Below are positions 1 through 6,235 of a stretch of DNA of 19,007 nucleotides, piece by piece. Below the pieces are notes generated by a model that worked only from the letters and a program-made list of their open reading frames with translations, had not been told where the DNA came from and did not search any database. Both the position numbers and the translations under genes were made by a program. Every line of letters starts with the position of its first letter. The stretch's first letter is position 1. This stretch comes from JAFGSZ01 sp964492185 (GTDB taxonomy: Bacteria > Bacteroidota > Bacteroidia > Bacteroidales > UBA10428), in NCBI GenBank assembly GCA_964492185.1, contig CAZBJH010000064.1, positions 1 through 19,007 of the forward strand. Reading direction: 5' to 3'.

Positions 1-49
1 TTAGCCGAAGGCGGTCTCACGACCCGCCAGGGGAGTAAAAGAAAGTAAA

Positions 50-74
50 TCGAACCGCTTGGAGAGCGGTTCGA
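50..74. repeat. Hairpin repeat, copy 1 (TCGAAC...GTTCGA)
   Basis: A perfect 10-bp stem (TCGAACCGCT / AGCGGTTCGA) closes a 5-base loop, TGGAG. It is the first of three related hairpins, with others at 5018-5046 and 13565-13589. The right flank, GAAACAATT, matches the reverse complement of the left flank of copy 2, so copies 1 and 2 belong to one element in opposite orientations. No gene is visible in 1-205. A second small hairpin pairs GGCGG (10-14) with CCGCC (24-28). The GGTTCGA string looks like a tRNA T-arm but no cloverleaf surrounds it. Confidence 0.7.
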
Positions 75-205
75 AACAATTAGTTCTTGAAAGGGCATTA
101 TTTAATAAAGCAATCATATTCTATGTGAGAGCCTAATGCAAGGACAATATCAATGGGATATACCGGTTAATTTCTTTTGTCCGGCTGAAAAAAAGATTCA
201 ATGTA

Positions 206-236
206 TTGCATAATTTGTGAAATTGAATTAGTTTTG
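206..236 (+). promoter_or_regulatory. Bacteroidota-type promoter for tRNA-Asn
   Basis: TTG at 206-208 is followed after 20 bases by TAGTTTTG at 229-236. This fits the Bacteroidota housekeeping consensus of a -33 TTG and a -7 TAnnTTTG. Transcription would start near 243, about 47 bases before the mature tRNA. Assigned by eye. Confidence 0.6.
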
Positions 237-289
237 CCCGGCAATTTACTCAGTTTATTGATATCGCCTACCTGATGAGATTGTAATAT

Positions 290-363
290 TCCTCATTAGC
301 TCAGTTGGTTAGAGCATCTGGCTGTTAACCAGAGGGTCCTTGGTTCGAGTCCAAGATGAGGAG
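290..363 (+). tRNA. tRNA-Asn (anticodon GTT)
   Basis: A 74-nt cloverleaf can be folded directly. The acceptor stem pairs TCCTCAT (290-296) with ATGAGGA (356-362), and G363 is the discriminator. The D-arm contains AGCTCAGTTGGTTAGAGC. The anticodon stem TCTGG/CCAGA encloses the loop CTGTTAA, with anticodon GTT at 324-326, which reads Asn codons. The T-arm carries GGTTCGAGTCC. CA follows the discriminator but a full CCA does not, so the 3' end is probably completed by nucleotidyltransferase. It stands alone between a promoter and a terminator. Confidence 0.96.
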
Positions 364-370
364 CATAAGA

Positions 371-399
371 ACGGATCGGATCTACGATCCGTTTTTTTT
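371..399 (+). terminator. Intrinsic terminator of tRNA-Asn
   Basis: An 8-bp perfect stem (ACGGATCG 371-378 / CGATCCGT 385-392) with a 6-base loop runs into an eight-T tract. It lies 8 bases after the tRNA. The left side has no long A-tract, so it should work only in the plus direction. Confidence 0.85.
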
Positions 400-434
400 A
401 TGGTGCATCCTGCATGACAGCAGATAAATACATA

Positions 435-1007
435 TTATTTCTTAACCCTGAAAGGCTTTTTCCTTATTATGGATTTCTTTACCATGTATTGTGTGGGTTC
501 ATTGACAAAGCGGATGTCTTCTATAGTGTAAAATGCCTTAGGATTGAATTTTTTCATAAATGCGATAAATTCTTTCAGGTCGGTCCGTTTAATTACAGAG
601 TATATTACACCGACATCTCCCGTGCTGCCTTTCGCGGGAATTTGCGTGATGCGATAACCGCGTTCCAGAAGAGCATGTACCAGGTTGTCAGAGTCTTTTC
701 TGGTAATGATCCTTATCAGTTCATATCCTAATGCAAGGCGTTCCTCTATAAGCATGCCCACATAATTTCCCATGGCGAATCCTCCGGCATAACCAATATA
801 ACAGGCCCAGTTGTTAAGGTTTTGTATGATTTCTGTAATGGCTATTACCCAGATCAGCACTTCCAGAAAACCCAGCAGGGGTGCCAGTCTTTTATATCCT
901 TTGGATACCAGTATAATCCTTATTGTACCGATGGATACATCACATACCCGGGCCAGGAAAATCAGGGAGGGAAGGATAAAGTATATATATAATCCGGATT
1001 CATTCAT
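435..1007 (-). CDS. UPF0316 family membrane protein, DUF2179 domain (YebE-like)
   Basis: A 190-residue protein. The N-terminal half has three hydrophobic segments at about residues 7-27, 42-62 and 66-86, with the family signature around residues 20-35 (ARVCDVSIGTIRIILVSKG). The C-terminal part, about 90-170, fits the soluble DUF2179 domain. Known relatives include Bacillus YebE, and the molecular function of the family is not established. The first ATG is secure because the only upstream in-frame ATG is followed at once by a TAA stop. No Shine-Dalgarno is visible, as is usual in Bacteroidota. The gene is monocistronic here, converges on the tRNA terminator, and has a repeat-rich region upstream. 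Confidence 0.88.
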   Translation of the reverse strand: MNESGLYIYFILPSLIFLARVCDVSIGTIRIILVSKGYKRLAPLLGFLEVLIWVIAITEIIQNLNNWACYIGYAGGFAMGNYVGMLIEERLALGYELIRIITRKDSDNLVHALLERGYRITQIPAKGSTGDVGVIYSVIKRTDLKEFIAFMKKFNPKAFYTIEDIRFVNEPTQYMVKKSIIRKKPFRVKK

Positions 1008-1061
1008 TTACATGATTGGATTATTTATTTTATTGTCTGCAAGTTAATAAAATTAATGTAT

Positions 1062-1083
1062 TTAGTGTCTGTCCATAAAGTCC
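1062..1083 (+). repeat. TAGTGTCTGTCC repeat, copy 1
   Basis: Begins TTAGTGTCTGTCCATAAAGT. Near-identical starts occur at 1957, 16588 and 18980, always in the same orientation. It resembles the terminal repeat of an insertion sequence or MITE, but no transposase is present. This copy opens the gene-free stretch 1008-1578. Confidence 0.6.
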
Positions 1084-1182
1084 CATTTGCCGCGTTACGC
1101 TTGTCCGAAAATTGCTCATTTACGAGTTGATAGTATATGTTGATCAATTGTAAGCCGTATAAATTATGAGGGGTAAATTTAG

Positions 1183-1398
1183 CCTGTATTATTCATGCGT
1201 CAAGTTTGGGGCAGATGCAAGGCGTCGGAAGCTGAAGCTGTAGTAACCTACCGCGAAGCTTTCGCAACGAAGCAGATGCCCTGAAATTGGCGCGCTTTGT
1301 AAAAATGAATGAAAAATAAATTTCATGGTTATAATATGTTATTTTAATGTTCTTCAACATATTACATAATTCTCATTCATTTTTATGAATAATGCAGG
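1183..1398. repeat. Nested-palindrome, MITE-like element
   Basis: The ends are a 14-base inverted repeat with one mismatch (CCTGTATTATTCAT at 1183-1196; ATGAATAATGCAGG at 1385-1398). Inside lies a perfect 12-bp inverted repeat (AAAAATGAATGA 1301-1312 / TCATTCATTTTT 1373-1384), and inside that an 8-bp one (AATATGTT 1333-1340 / AACATATT 1356-1363). The left part, 1213-1300, is GC-richer and has partial internal dyads. It carries no convincing reading frame. A non-autonomous mobile element or its remnant is the best reading, by inference from structure only. No clear target-site duplication was seen. Confidence 0.5.
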
Positions 1399-1415
1399 TC
1401 AGATTATTGATCAGC

Positions 1416-1497
1416 TAAATAACACAGGTTATTTAATAAGGTGATATTCATCACCGGGAATATATAATAAATCAATAATTGATTGTAGTTAATCAAT
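1416..1497. promoter_or_regulatory. Run of small dyads upstream of the SiaC-like gene
   Basis: Three dyads follow one another: TAAATAAC-acag-GTTATTTA (1416-1435), GGTGAT-attc-ATCACC (1440-1455) and AATCAA-taa-TTGATT (1470-1484). The last overlaps a competing 7-bp pair, ATTGATT (1478-1484) with AATCAAT (1491-1497). They could be operator sites or the tail of the adjacent repeat element. The sequence alone does not decide. Confidence 0.3.
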
Positions 1498-1518
1498 GGA
1501 TTCAATCAAAATTTGTTT

Positions 1519-1545
1519 TTTTGCGTATTTAAGTATAACGAAATA
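1519..1545 (+). promoter_or_regulatory. Shared upstream motif, copy 1 (SiaC-like gene)
   Basis: TTTTGCGTATTTAAGTAT begins 60 bases before the ATG at 1579. Nearly the same string, with one inserted G and a matching CGA downstream, begins 65 bases before the universal stress gene at 15108. Similar sequence at similar distance suggests a common promoter or regulator site. It is not a plain TTG/TAnnTTTG promoter. Confidence 0.45.
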
Positions 1546-1578
1546 ACCCCATCACTTAACGATACAAAATTTTAAAAA

Positions 1579-1953
1579 ATGGAAAATATTGTTATTGAAG
1601 GCACATTTTATACACCGCGGGTCGAATTTTATGCCGACGGCCGGTTGTTGATCGAAGGACGTTCATTACCGGAAGATGTATCAATTTTATATACTCCATT
1701 GATTGAATGGGTAATGGGATTAAAAGCTGAAAGTGTTGTTTTTAATATCAACCTTGAATATTTCAATAGTGCATCATCAAAGAAGATTATGGAATTGTTA
1801 AAACACCTGGATGCAAATATTAATATTAAAACGCTTCAAATTAACTGGCATTATGAAGAAGGTGATGATGATAGTGTGGATACTGCCGAAATATTTGAAG
1901 AATCTTTACTTAAAGCCAATTTCAGATACCTTGAATACGAAGAAGCAGCATAA
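1579..1953 (+). CDS. SiaC-like (DUF1987) regulatory phosphoprotein
   Basis: A 124-residue protein matching the DUF1987/SiaC family along its whole length: an N-terminal beta segment (IEGTFYTPRVEFYADGRLLIEGRS, about residues 6-29), the proline-containing stretch about 38-44, and the family core NINLEYFNSASSKKIMELL at about 57-75. In Pseudomonas, SiaC is phosphorylated on a Thr in the equivalent core, and its phosphorylation state controls a diguanylate cyclase. Here the residue after the conserved Asn is Ser64, with Ser66 and Ser67 close by, so Ser64 is the likely phosphosite by inference. No SiaA phosphatase, SiaB kinase or SiaD cyclase lies in this window, so the partners are unknown. The ATG follows an A-rich leader without a Shine-Dalgarno. 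It shares an upstream motif with the universal stress gene at 15108. Confidence 0.87.
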   Translation: MENIVIEGTFYTPRVEFYADGRLLIEGRSLPEDVSILYTPLIEWVMGLKAESVVFNINLEYFNSASSKKIMELLKHLDANINIKTLQINWHYEEGDDDSVDTAEIFEESLLKANFRYLEYEEAA

Positions 1954-1956
1954 TAA

Positions 1957-2030
1957 TTAGTGTCTGTCCATTGGTTCACGCGCTTTGATCCATAACATTA
2001 TGAACAAATACTATGAGGTTATTGACAGAC
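1957..2030 (+). repeat. TAGTGTCTGTCC repeat, copy 2, with inverted partner
   Basis: TTAGTGTCTGTCCAT starts 3 bases after the preceding stop codon. At 2021-2030, ATTGACAGAC is the inverted match of GTCTGTCCAT (1962-1971), 9 of 10 bases. The pair bounds about 70 bp and looks like a very short terminal-repeat-bounded element or a weak hairpin. Confidence 0.5.
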
Positions 2031-2070
2031 TCTGATTAATCTTTCGGTTCTGTTTTCAAAAAGTATAGCA

Positions 2071-2104
2071 AAAAAAGCCCGTACATCCATTTACGGGCTT
2101 TTTT
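2071..2104. terminator. Two-way terminator between the SiaC-like gene and carA
   Basis: AAAAAAGCCCGTA (2071-2083) pairs perfectly with TACGGGCTTTTTT (2092-2104) around an 8-base loop. The A-tract and T-tract flank a GC-rich core, so it can end transcription on both strands. It sits between convergent genes. Confidence 0.88.
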
Positions 2105-2120
2105 AATTTATATAGATTTT

Positions 2121-2141
2121 TTACCGATTACCGATTACCGA
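2121..2141. repeat. Triplicated heptamer TTACCGA
   Basis: Three perfect tandem copies of TTACCGA, followed by a degenerate ATACC. It lies between the terminator and the end of carA, about 50 bases from a second triplicated heptamer. Confidence 0.85.
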
Positions 2142-2189
2142 ATACCATCCCACCCCATTTCATTACACGCCACCAACATCCAAACACCA

Positions 2190-2210
2190 CACTGTTCACT
2201 GTTCACTGTT
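2190..2210. repeat. Triplicated heptamer CACTGTT over the carA stop
   Basis: Three perfect tandem copies of CACTGTT. The carA stop codon (TGA, complement of 2196-2198) lies inside the array, and the repeat encodes the last residues of CarA. Because 7 is not a multiple of 3, a change in copy number would alter the extreme C-terminus but would not touch catalytic residues. Confidence 0.85.
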
Positions 2211-3305
2211 TGACGCTCTCCTCTTCCGGGCATACTCCTTTACGGTATCCATAAACCGGTCAAAAAGGAATTCAGTATCTGTTGGCCCGCTTGAAGCTTC
2301 AGGATGAAACTGGGTGGAGAAAAATGGTTTAACAGTATGCTTCATCCCTTCATTTGTATCATCATTAAGGTTTGTGAATAAGGGTTTCCATTGCTTTGGA
2401 AGTGAACTGTTATCTATAGCGTAGCCGTGATTTTGAGAGGTAATATAGGCATTATTTGTTCCTGTAAGCATTACAGGCTGATTATGGCTGCGATGACCGT
2501 ATTTCAATTTATATGTATCTGCACCGGCAGCAAGGGCCATTAGCTGGTTACCCAGGCAAATACCGTATATCGGCAGTTCACGTTTATATTCCATGCTTAG
2601 GGATTGTATCGTCTGTATGCACATTTTCGGATCACCGGGGCCGTTGGAAATAAATAAACCGTCGTATTCCTCCTTTGAAAGGTCCCAGTCCCAGGGGACA
2701 AGGATCACTTTTGCATCACGTTTGATAAGGTTCCGGATTATATTATATTTCACCCCGCAATCAACAAGCAGGATCCTGTATTTTCCGTTGCCATATACTT
2801 TTCTTTCTTTGCTGCTTACACGGGCAACAAGGTTTTCCTTGTTCGGGTCGTACCAGTCAATATCTTTATCACCGGTCATGATCTTTCCCAGCATAGCTCC
2901 TTTTTCTCGTATGACTTTGGTGAGCTCCCGGGTGTCAATACCATAAATGCCCGGTATATTGAATTCATCAAGCCATTTACCAAGGCTTTTATTGGCATTC
3001 CAGTGGCTGTACTCTTCCGTATAATCTGAAATAATCAATCCGGAAATATGCAGAGCATAAGATTCATAGTACTTATACATCTCATACTCAAGTTTATCTT
3101 CGGGCACTCCGTAATTCCCGATCAGGGGATAAGTCAATACAAGAATTTGCCCTTTATATGATGGATCAGTAAGGCTTTCGGGATAACCGGTCATAGCCGT
3201 ATTAAATACCACCTCACCGGAAGCCGGAGTGTAAGATCCAAAAGCTTTTCCGGCAAATTCACTACCGTCTTCAAGAACAAGTTTAATTGAATGATCAGAT
3301 GTCAT
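2196..3305 (-). CDS. carA: Carbamoyl-phosphate synthase small subunit (glutamine amidotransferase)
   Basis: A 369-residue CarA of normal length. It hydrolyses glutamine and passes ammonia to the CarB large subunit, giving carbamoyl phosphate for pyrimidine and arginine synthesis in the cytoplasm. The N-terminal CPSase small-chain domain (about 8-150) includes FNTAMTGYPESLTDPSYKGQ (35-54). The class I amidotransferase domain (about 176-357) has the oxyanion region NGPGDP (221-226), the nucleophile Cys250 in GICLGNQ, and the triad partners His334 and Glu336 in QFHPEASSGP. QNHGYA (291-296) is also typical. carB is not in the window. The ATG lies 17 bp after the stop of the TlpA-like gene, so the two are probably cotranscribed. 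The C-terminus ends in a tandem heptamer array. Confidence 0.97.
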   Translation of the reverse strand: MTSDHSIKLVLEDGSEFAGKAFGSYTPASGEVVFNTAMTGYPESLTDPSYKGQILVLTYPLIGNYGVPEDKLEYEMYKYYESYALHISGLIISDYTEEYSHWNANKSLGKWLDEFNIPGIYGIDTRELTKVIREKGAMLGKIMTGDKDIDWYDPNKENLVARVSSKERKVYGNGKYRILLVDCGVKYNIIRNLIKRDAKVILVPWDWDLSKEEYDGLFISNGPGDPKMCIQTIQSLSMEYKRELPIYGICLGNQLMALAAGADTYKLKYGHRSHNQPVMLTGTNNAYITSQNHGYAIDNSSLPKQWKPLFTNLNDDTNEGMKHTVKPFFSTQFHPEASSGPTDTEFLFDRFMDTVKEYARKRRASNSEQ

Positions 3306-3322
3306 TTCAGTGTAAAATCAGG

Positions 3323-4801
3323 TTATAAAGAATTTTTATCCCTTAACATATTGATAATGTCCCTTGCCTGTTCAGGACTTACTTTTTTGGCAATGATCTT
3401 TTTTTCTTTGTCAAGAACAAACATAGTAGGTGTTGATTGGATATCATATGACAGTTTGAATTGATAATCATAAGGGTTCCATGCATTGATCCATCCGTAC
3501 AATTTATGTTTGTTGACAAAATTTATCCAATCAATTTTTCCTTCCTCACCAAAAAGTGTACTGACCGATATTACTTCAACACTTTTGTCTTTCAATTCAT
3601 TTGTATATATTTTGTTCATTTTGGGAACAGCTGTTTTACAATGCCCGCAGTCCGCTTCCCAGAAAAGCAGTATGATAAAATCTGTTTCCAGGTCATAAAG
3701 ATTGAAAAATTTGCCTGCATGGGGATATCTTTTCAATGCCGTGTCATTCTGTGCTTTTGTAAAATGTTCATCCGGAACCCATACCAGTTGAATGTCAGGA
3801 GCTTTTTTACCGATTAGCAAAGGCTTCAATTTTTCAACCCGTTCCTTCAGATCTTCAATAAACTTATCGTTACTCCACCATGAGTCGGTGATATAGAATT
3901 TTTCTGCAATATGTACCTGAACGGCATCCATACCCATGATCTGACTATTGCCAAAATGATTGAAAAGGGTAATCAGCATGTATCTGAAAAGTGAACTGTC
4001 ATGCCTGGTACTTTCGATCAGCATATCTGTTTCGGGTATGATAGAATCGGGTATCTGCGGGATGACTTTTGAAATATAATTCATGATTTTACCTTCATAA
4101 AGCGGTGTTCTCAAAAGGCGTGGATCTGAAAAGTCAAAGTTATCGAAATAATGTTTTTTGTAATAGCGGTACTGCCATGCGGGATCGGTAATATTACCCT
4201 GCTGATCCTTTGGGGGATCAGGTACCTGTATATCAACAGTGGCTTTCAGGAATTTTGAAACAAAAATATCAGGGTAAGCTGAGGCTATTGAATCAATATA
4301 CCTTATTCTTTCTTTATTAACTGTTTTAAGCTTCTGAGATATGCTTTCTTTTTCTTCATCCGTTTCTGCTGCCTGCAAATTTTGCTGTAATTCCTGTGCG
4401 CTGGTTCTCAAATCGCTCATGAACAGCTGAAAATTACGGAACTGAGTATTTTCCTCAGAACCTTTTATTTTCATGTTTTTTATAAATTCAGTTGTATCGG
4501 TTTCAAGTGAGAATTTTTGGTCATCTCCGACTATCATTTCAAAATAGGCGGAATTTGGCAGAACAATAAGGTACATTCCTTCCGGTAATTTTTTACTGCC
4601 TTTAAATACGGCTATTCCATTATTATTTGTTATGGCCGTATCGTCCACGAGAGTTGTTTTACTTAAATAATGGCCCATAATCAGCGGTTCATCTTTCAGG
4701 CCGTTTATTTCGATCCTGATCTCGTATGACTGTGCTAAAAGTGTTTTGCCTGAAACAGACAGGAATAATATCCAGAGCAGAAAGAATAGTTTTTTAGTCA
4801 T
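3323..4801 (-). CDS. Exported TlpA/ResA-like thioredoxin with DUF4369-type N-terminus
   Basis: A 492-residue protein. Residues 1-24 form a signal peptide (hydrophobic core FFLLWILFLSVSG, likely cleaved near LLAQ). Residues about 26-110 are beta-rich and resemble the DUF4369 domain often fused to Bacteroidota thioredoxins. A long charged, partly helical middle region (about 115-325) resembles DUF5106. The C-terminal thioredoxin fold (about 332-490) has the redox pair Cys385-Gly-His-Cys388 in LLFWEADCGHC and the cis-proline Pro458 in STPTMF. It should act in the periplasm as a thiol-disulfide reductase, and the substrate cannot be told from sequence. It is first in a probable two-gene unit with carA, with no obvious functional link between them. 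A -7-like box lies upstream at 4831-4838. Confidence 0.88.
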   Translation of the reverse strand: MTKKLFFLLWILFLSVSGKTLLAQSYEIRIEINGLKDEPLIMGHYLSKTTLVDDTAITNNNGIAVFKGSKKLPEGMYLIVLPNSAYFEMIVGDDQKFSLETDTTEFIKNMKIKGSEENTQFRNFQLFMSDLRTSAQELQQNLQAAETDEEKESISQKLKTVNKERIRYIDSIASAYPDIFVSKFLKATVDIQVPDPPKDQQGNITDPAWQYRYYKKHYFDNFDFSDPRLLRTPLYEGKIMNYISKVIPQIPDSIIPETDMLIESTRHDSSLFRYMLITLFNHFGNSQIMGMDAVQVHIAEKFYITDSWWSNDKFIEDLKERVEKLKPLLIGKKAPDIQLVWVPDEHFTKAQNDTALKRYPHAGKFFNLYDLETDFIILLFWEADCGHCKTAVPKMNKIYTNELKDKSVEVISVSTLFGEEGKIDWINFVNKHKLYGWINAWNPYDYQFKLSYDIQSTPTMFVLDKEKKIIAKKVSPEQARDIINMLRDKNSL

Positions 4802-4830
4802 TATTATTCATCTGTTGACTTGTTACACGC

Positions 4831-4838
4831 CAAAATTA
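4831..4838 (-). promoter_or_regulatory. -7 box for the TlpA-like gene and carA
   Basis: Reads TAATTTTG on the minus strand, matching TAnnTTTG, 30 bases before the ATG at 4801. I see no good TTG at the expected -33 distance. Moderate support only. Confidence 0.4.
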
Positions 4839-5017
4839 GCCATAAAAACGGGAATAAAAAACATGAAACGAGCATGAACGTTATTAAATAATAATTTCGC
4901 GAACAAGAGTTGATATCAGAATAAAGTATAAGTTCTGCAAGGCCAATAAAATAAAAAATTTTTGGGCTCTTATATAGGATAGTATTGTTATTATATATGC
5001 CTTCAAAGGGTCAATTG

Positions 5018-5046
5018 TTTCGAATCGCTTAGGGAGCGGTTCGAAA
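5018..5046. repeat. Hairpin repeat, copy 2 (TCGAAC...GTTCGA)
   Basis: TTTCGAATCGCT (5018-5029) pairs with AGCGGTTCGAAA (5035-5046), 12 positions with one T-G wobble, around the loop TAGGG. It is inverted relative to copy 1 at 50-74 and shares the CAATT flank (5012-5017). It sits in the gene-free stretch 4802-5203. The remainder of that stretch is AT-rich, carries the divergent promoters, and shows no reading frame or RNA gene that I can support. Confidence 0.7.
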
Positions 5047-5146
5047 TCACTGTTAGCGCGGAAAAATTAAAATAATAATATTCTATAAAATAGTCAATTT
5101 TTATGAATATTTATTTAATATTTTAAACGGGATACGAAAAACCTTA

Positions 5147-5176
5147 TTGAATAGCAACAGGAAAATTTTAACTTTA
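5147..5176 (+). promoter_or_regulatory. Promoter of the polyprenyl synthase gene
   Basis: TTG (5147-5149), a 19-base spacer, then TAACTTTA (5169-5176), one base away from TAnnTTTG. Transcription would begin near 5183, about 20 bases before the ATG. Confidence 0.5.
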
Positions 5177-5203
5177 TGACCGGATACCTATATAATAAAT
5201 GAT

Positions 5204-6178
5204 ATGTATTCTTTTACAAAATGTCAGAAGATGATTGCTAAGGGGCTTAAGGATATTAAGCTTGATATTTCACCTGAAGAGCTTTATCAGCCTGTTTCGT
5301 ATATTCTTTCGATGGGAGGGAAAAGGATACGCCCTGCATTGGTATTGCTTTCAGCCAACTTATTTTCTGATGATATTGCCCTGTCACTAAAACCGGCCAT
5401 CGGCATTGAGATTTTTCATAATTTCACCCTGATGCACGATGATATTATGGATAATGCTGAGCTAAGAAGGAATAAACTTACAGTATACCATAAATGGGGC
5501 TCTGACATTGCGATCCTTTCCGGCGATGTCATGTTGATCATTGCTTTCAGGTACATAGCCGAAAGCGGTTGCAGGAATCAGCCCGCGATCATCAGCCTTT
5601 TTAACAGAACGGCTGTCCAGGTTTGCGAAGGCCAACAATATGATATGAACTTTGAAAAAGTAAATCATGTATCGGTGGATGAGTACCTGAAGATGATAAG
5701 GTTAAAGACTGCCGTACTGCTTGGCGCCTCGCTAAAGACGGGCGCTTTATCAGCAGACGGGCCTGCAAAGGATGCTGACCTTTTGTATGAATTTGGATTA
5801 CATATGGGTATGGCTTTCCAGATACAGGATGACCTGCTTGATGTTTTTGCTGATAATGCAAAGTTTGGTAAGAAAAGGGGCGGTGATATTATTTCAAATA
5901 AAAAGACTTATTTATTACTTACGGCGCTGCAGGATGCCGGCCCTTCAACCCGTGAAGAATTGCTTTACTGGATCAGCAGCAAAGATTTCGTGCCTGATGA
6001 AAAGATCATGGCTGTTAAATCCGTGTATGACAGATTGAACGTTAAGGAAAAGACAGAAGCCAGGATCAGTGAGTATTTTACAATGGCTTTACATGCATTG
6101 GAAAGAATAGATGTTCCGGATGAAAGAAAACAGGAACTAAAAAATATTGCATATCAATTGATGGAGAGAACATGGTGA
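5204..6178 (+). CDS. Polyprenyl (farnesyl/geranylgeranyl-type) diphosphate synthase
   Basis: A 324-residue trans-prenyltransferase that condenses isopentenyl diphosphate onto allylic diphosphates. All family motifs are present: GGKRIRP (38-44), the first Asp-rich motif DDIMD (79-83) followed by RR (88-89), the conserved Lys168 in IRLKTAVLL, and the second Asp-rich motif DDLLD (209-213) in FQIQDDLLDVF. Phe74, five residues before the first Asp-rich motif, is aromatic, which in this family usually limits the product to C15-C20. That product range is inference. The products would feed bactoprenol and quinone synthesis. The gene has its own promoter and is followed 2 bp after the stop by a very strong terminator, so it appears monocistronic. 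Confidence 0.93.
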   Translation: MYSFTKCQKMIAKGLKDIKLDISPEELYQPVSYILSMGGKRIRPALVLLSANLFSDDIALSLKPAIGIEIFHNFTLMHDDIMDNAELRRNKLTVYHKWGSDIAILSGDVMLIIAFRYIAESGCRNQPAIISLFNRTAVQVCEGQQYDMNFEKVNHVSVDEYLKMIRLKTAVLLGASLKTGALSADGPAKDADLLYEFGLHMGMAFQIQDDLLDVFADNAKFGKKRGGDIISNKKTYLLLTALQDAGPSTREELLYWISSKDFVPDEKIMAVKSVYDRLNVKEKTEARISEYFTMALHALERIDVPDERKQELKNIAYQLMERTW

Positions 6179-6179
6179 T

Positions 6180-6234
6180 AAAAATAGTATCGCGTTCATG
6201 CTGAAAGAAGATGCATGAACGCGATACTATTTTT
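6180..6234. terminator. Two-way terminator with a perfect 22-bp stem
   Basis: Positions 6180-6201 and 6213-6234 are perfect reverse complements over 22 bases, with an 11-base loop (TGAAAGAAGAT). The stem begins with five A and ends with five T, so it works for both strands. It fills nearly the whole 57-bp gap between the convergent synthase and DUF2723 genes. Confidence 0.92.
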
Positions 6235-6235
6235 A

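Noticed and set aside
50..74. tRNA-like string GGTTCGAA
   Set aside because: The string belongs to a simple hairpin. No acceptor, D or anticodon arms can be formed around it.
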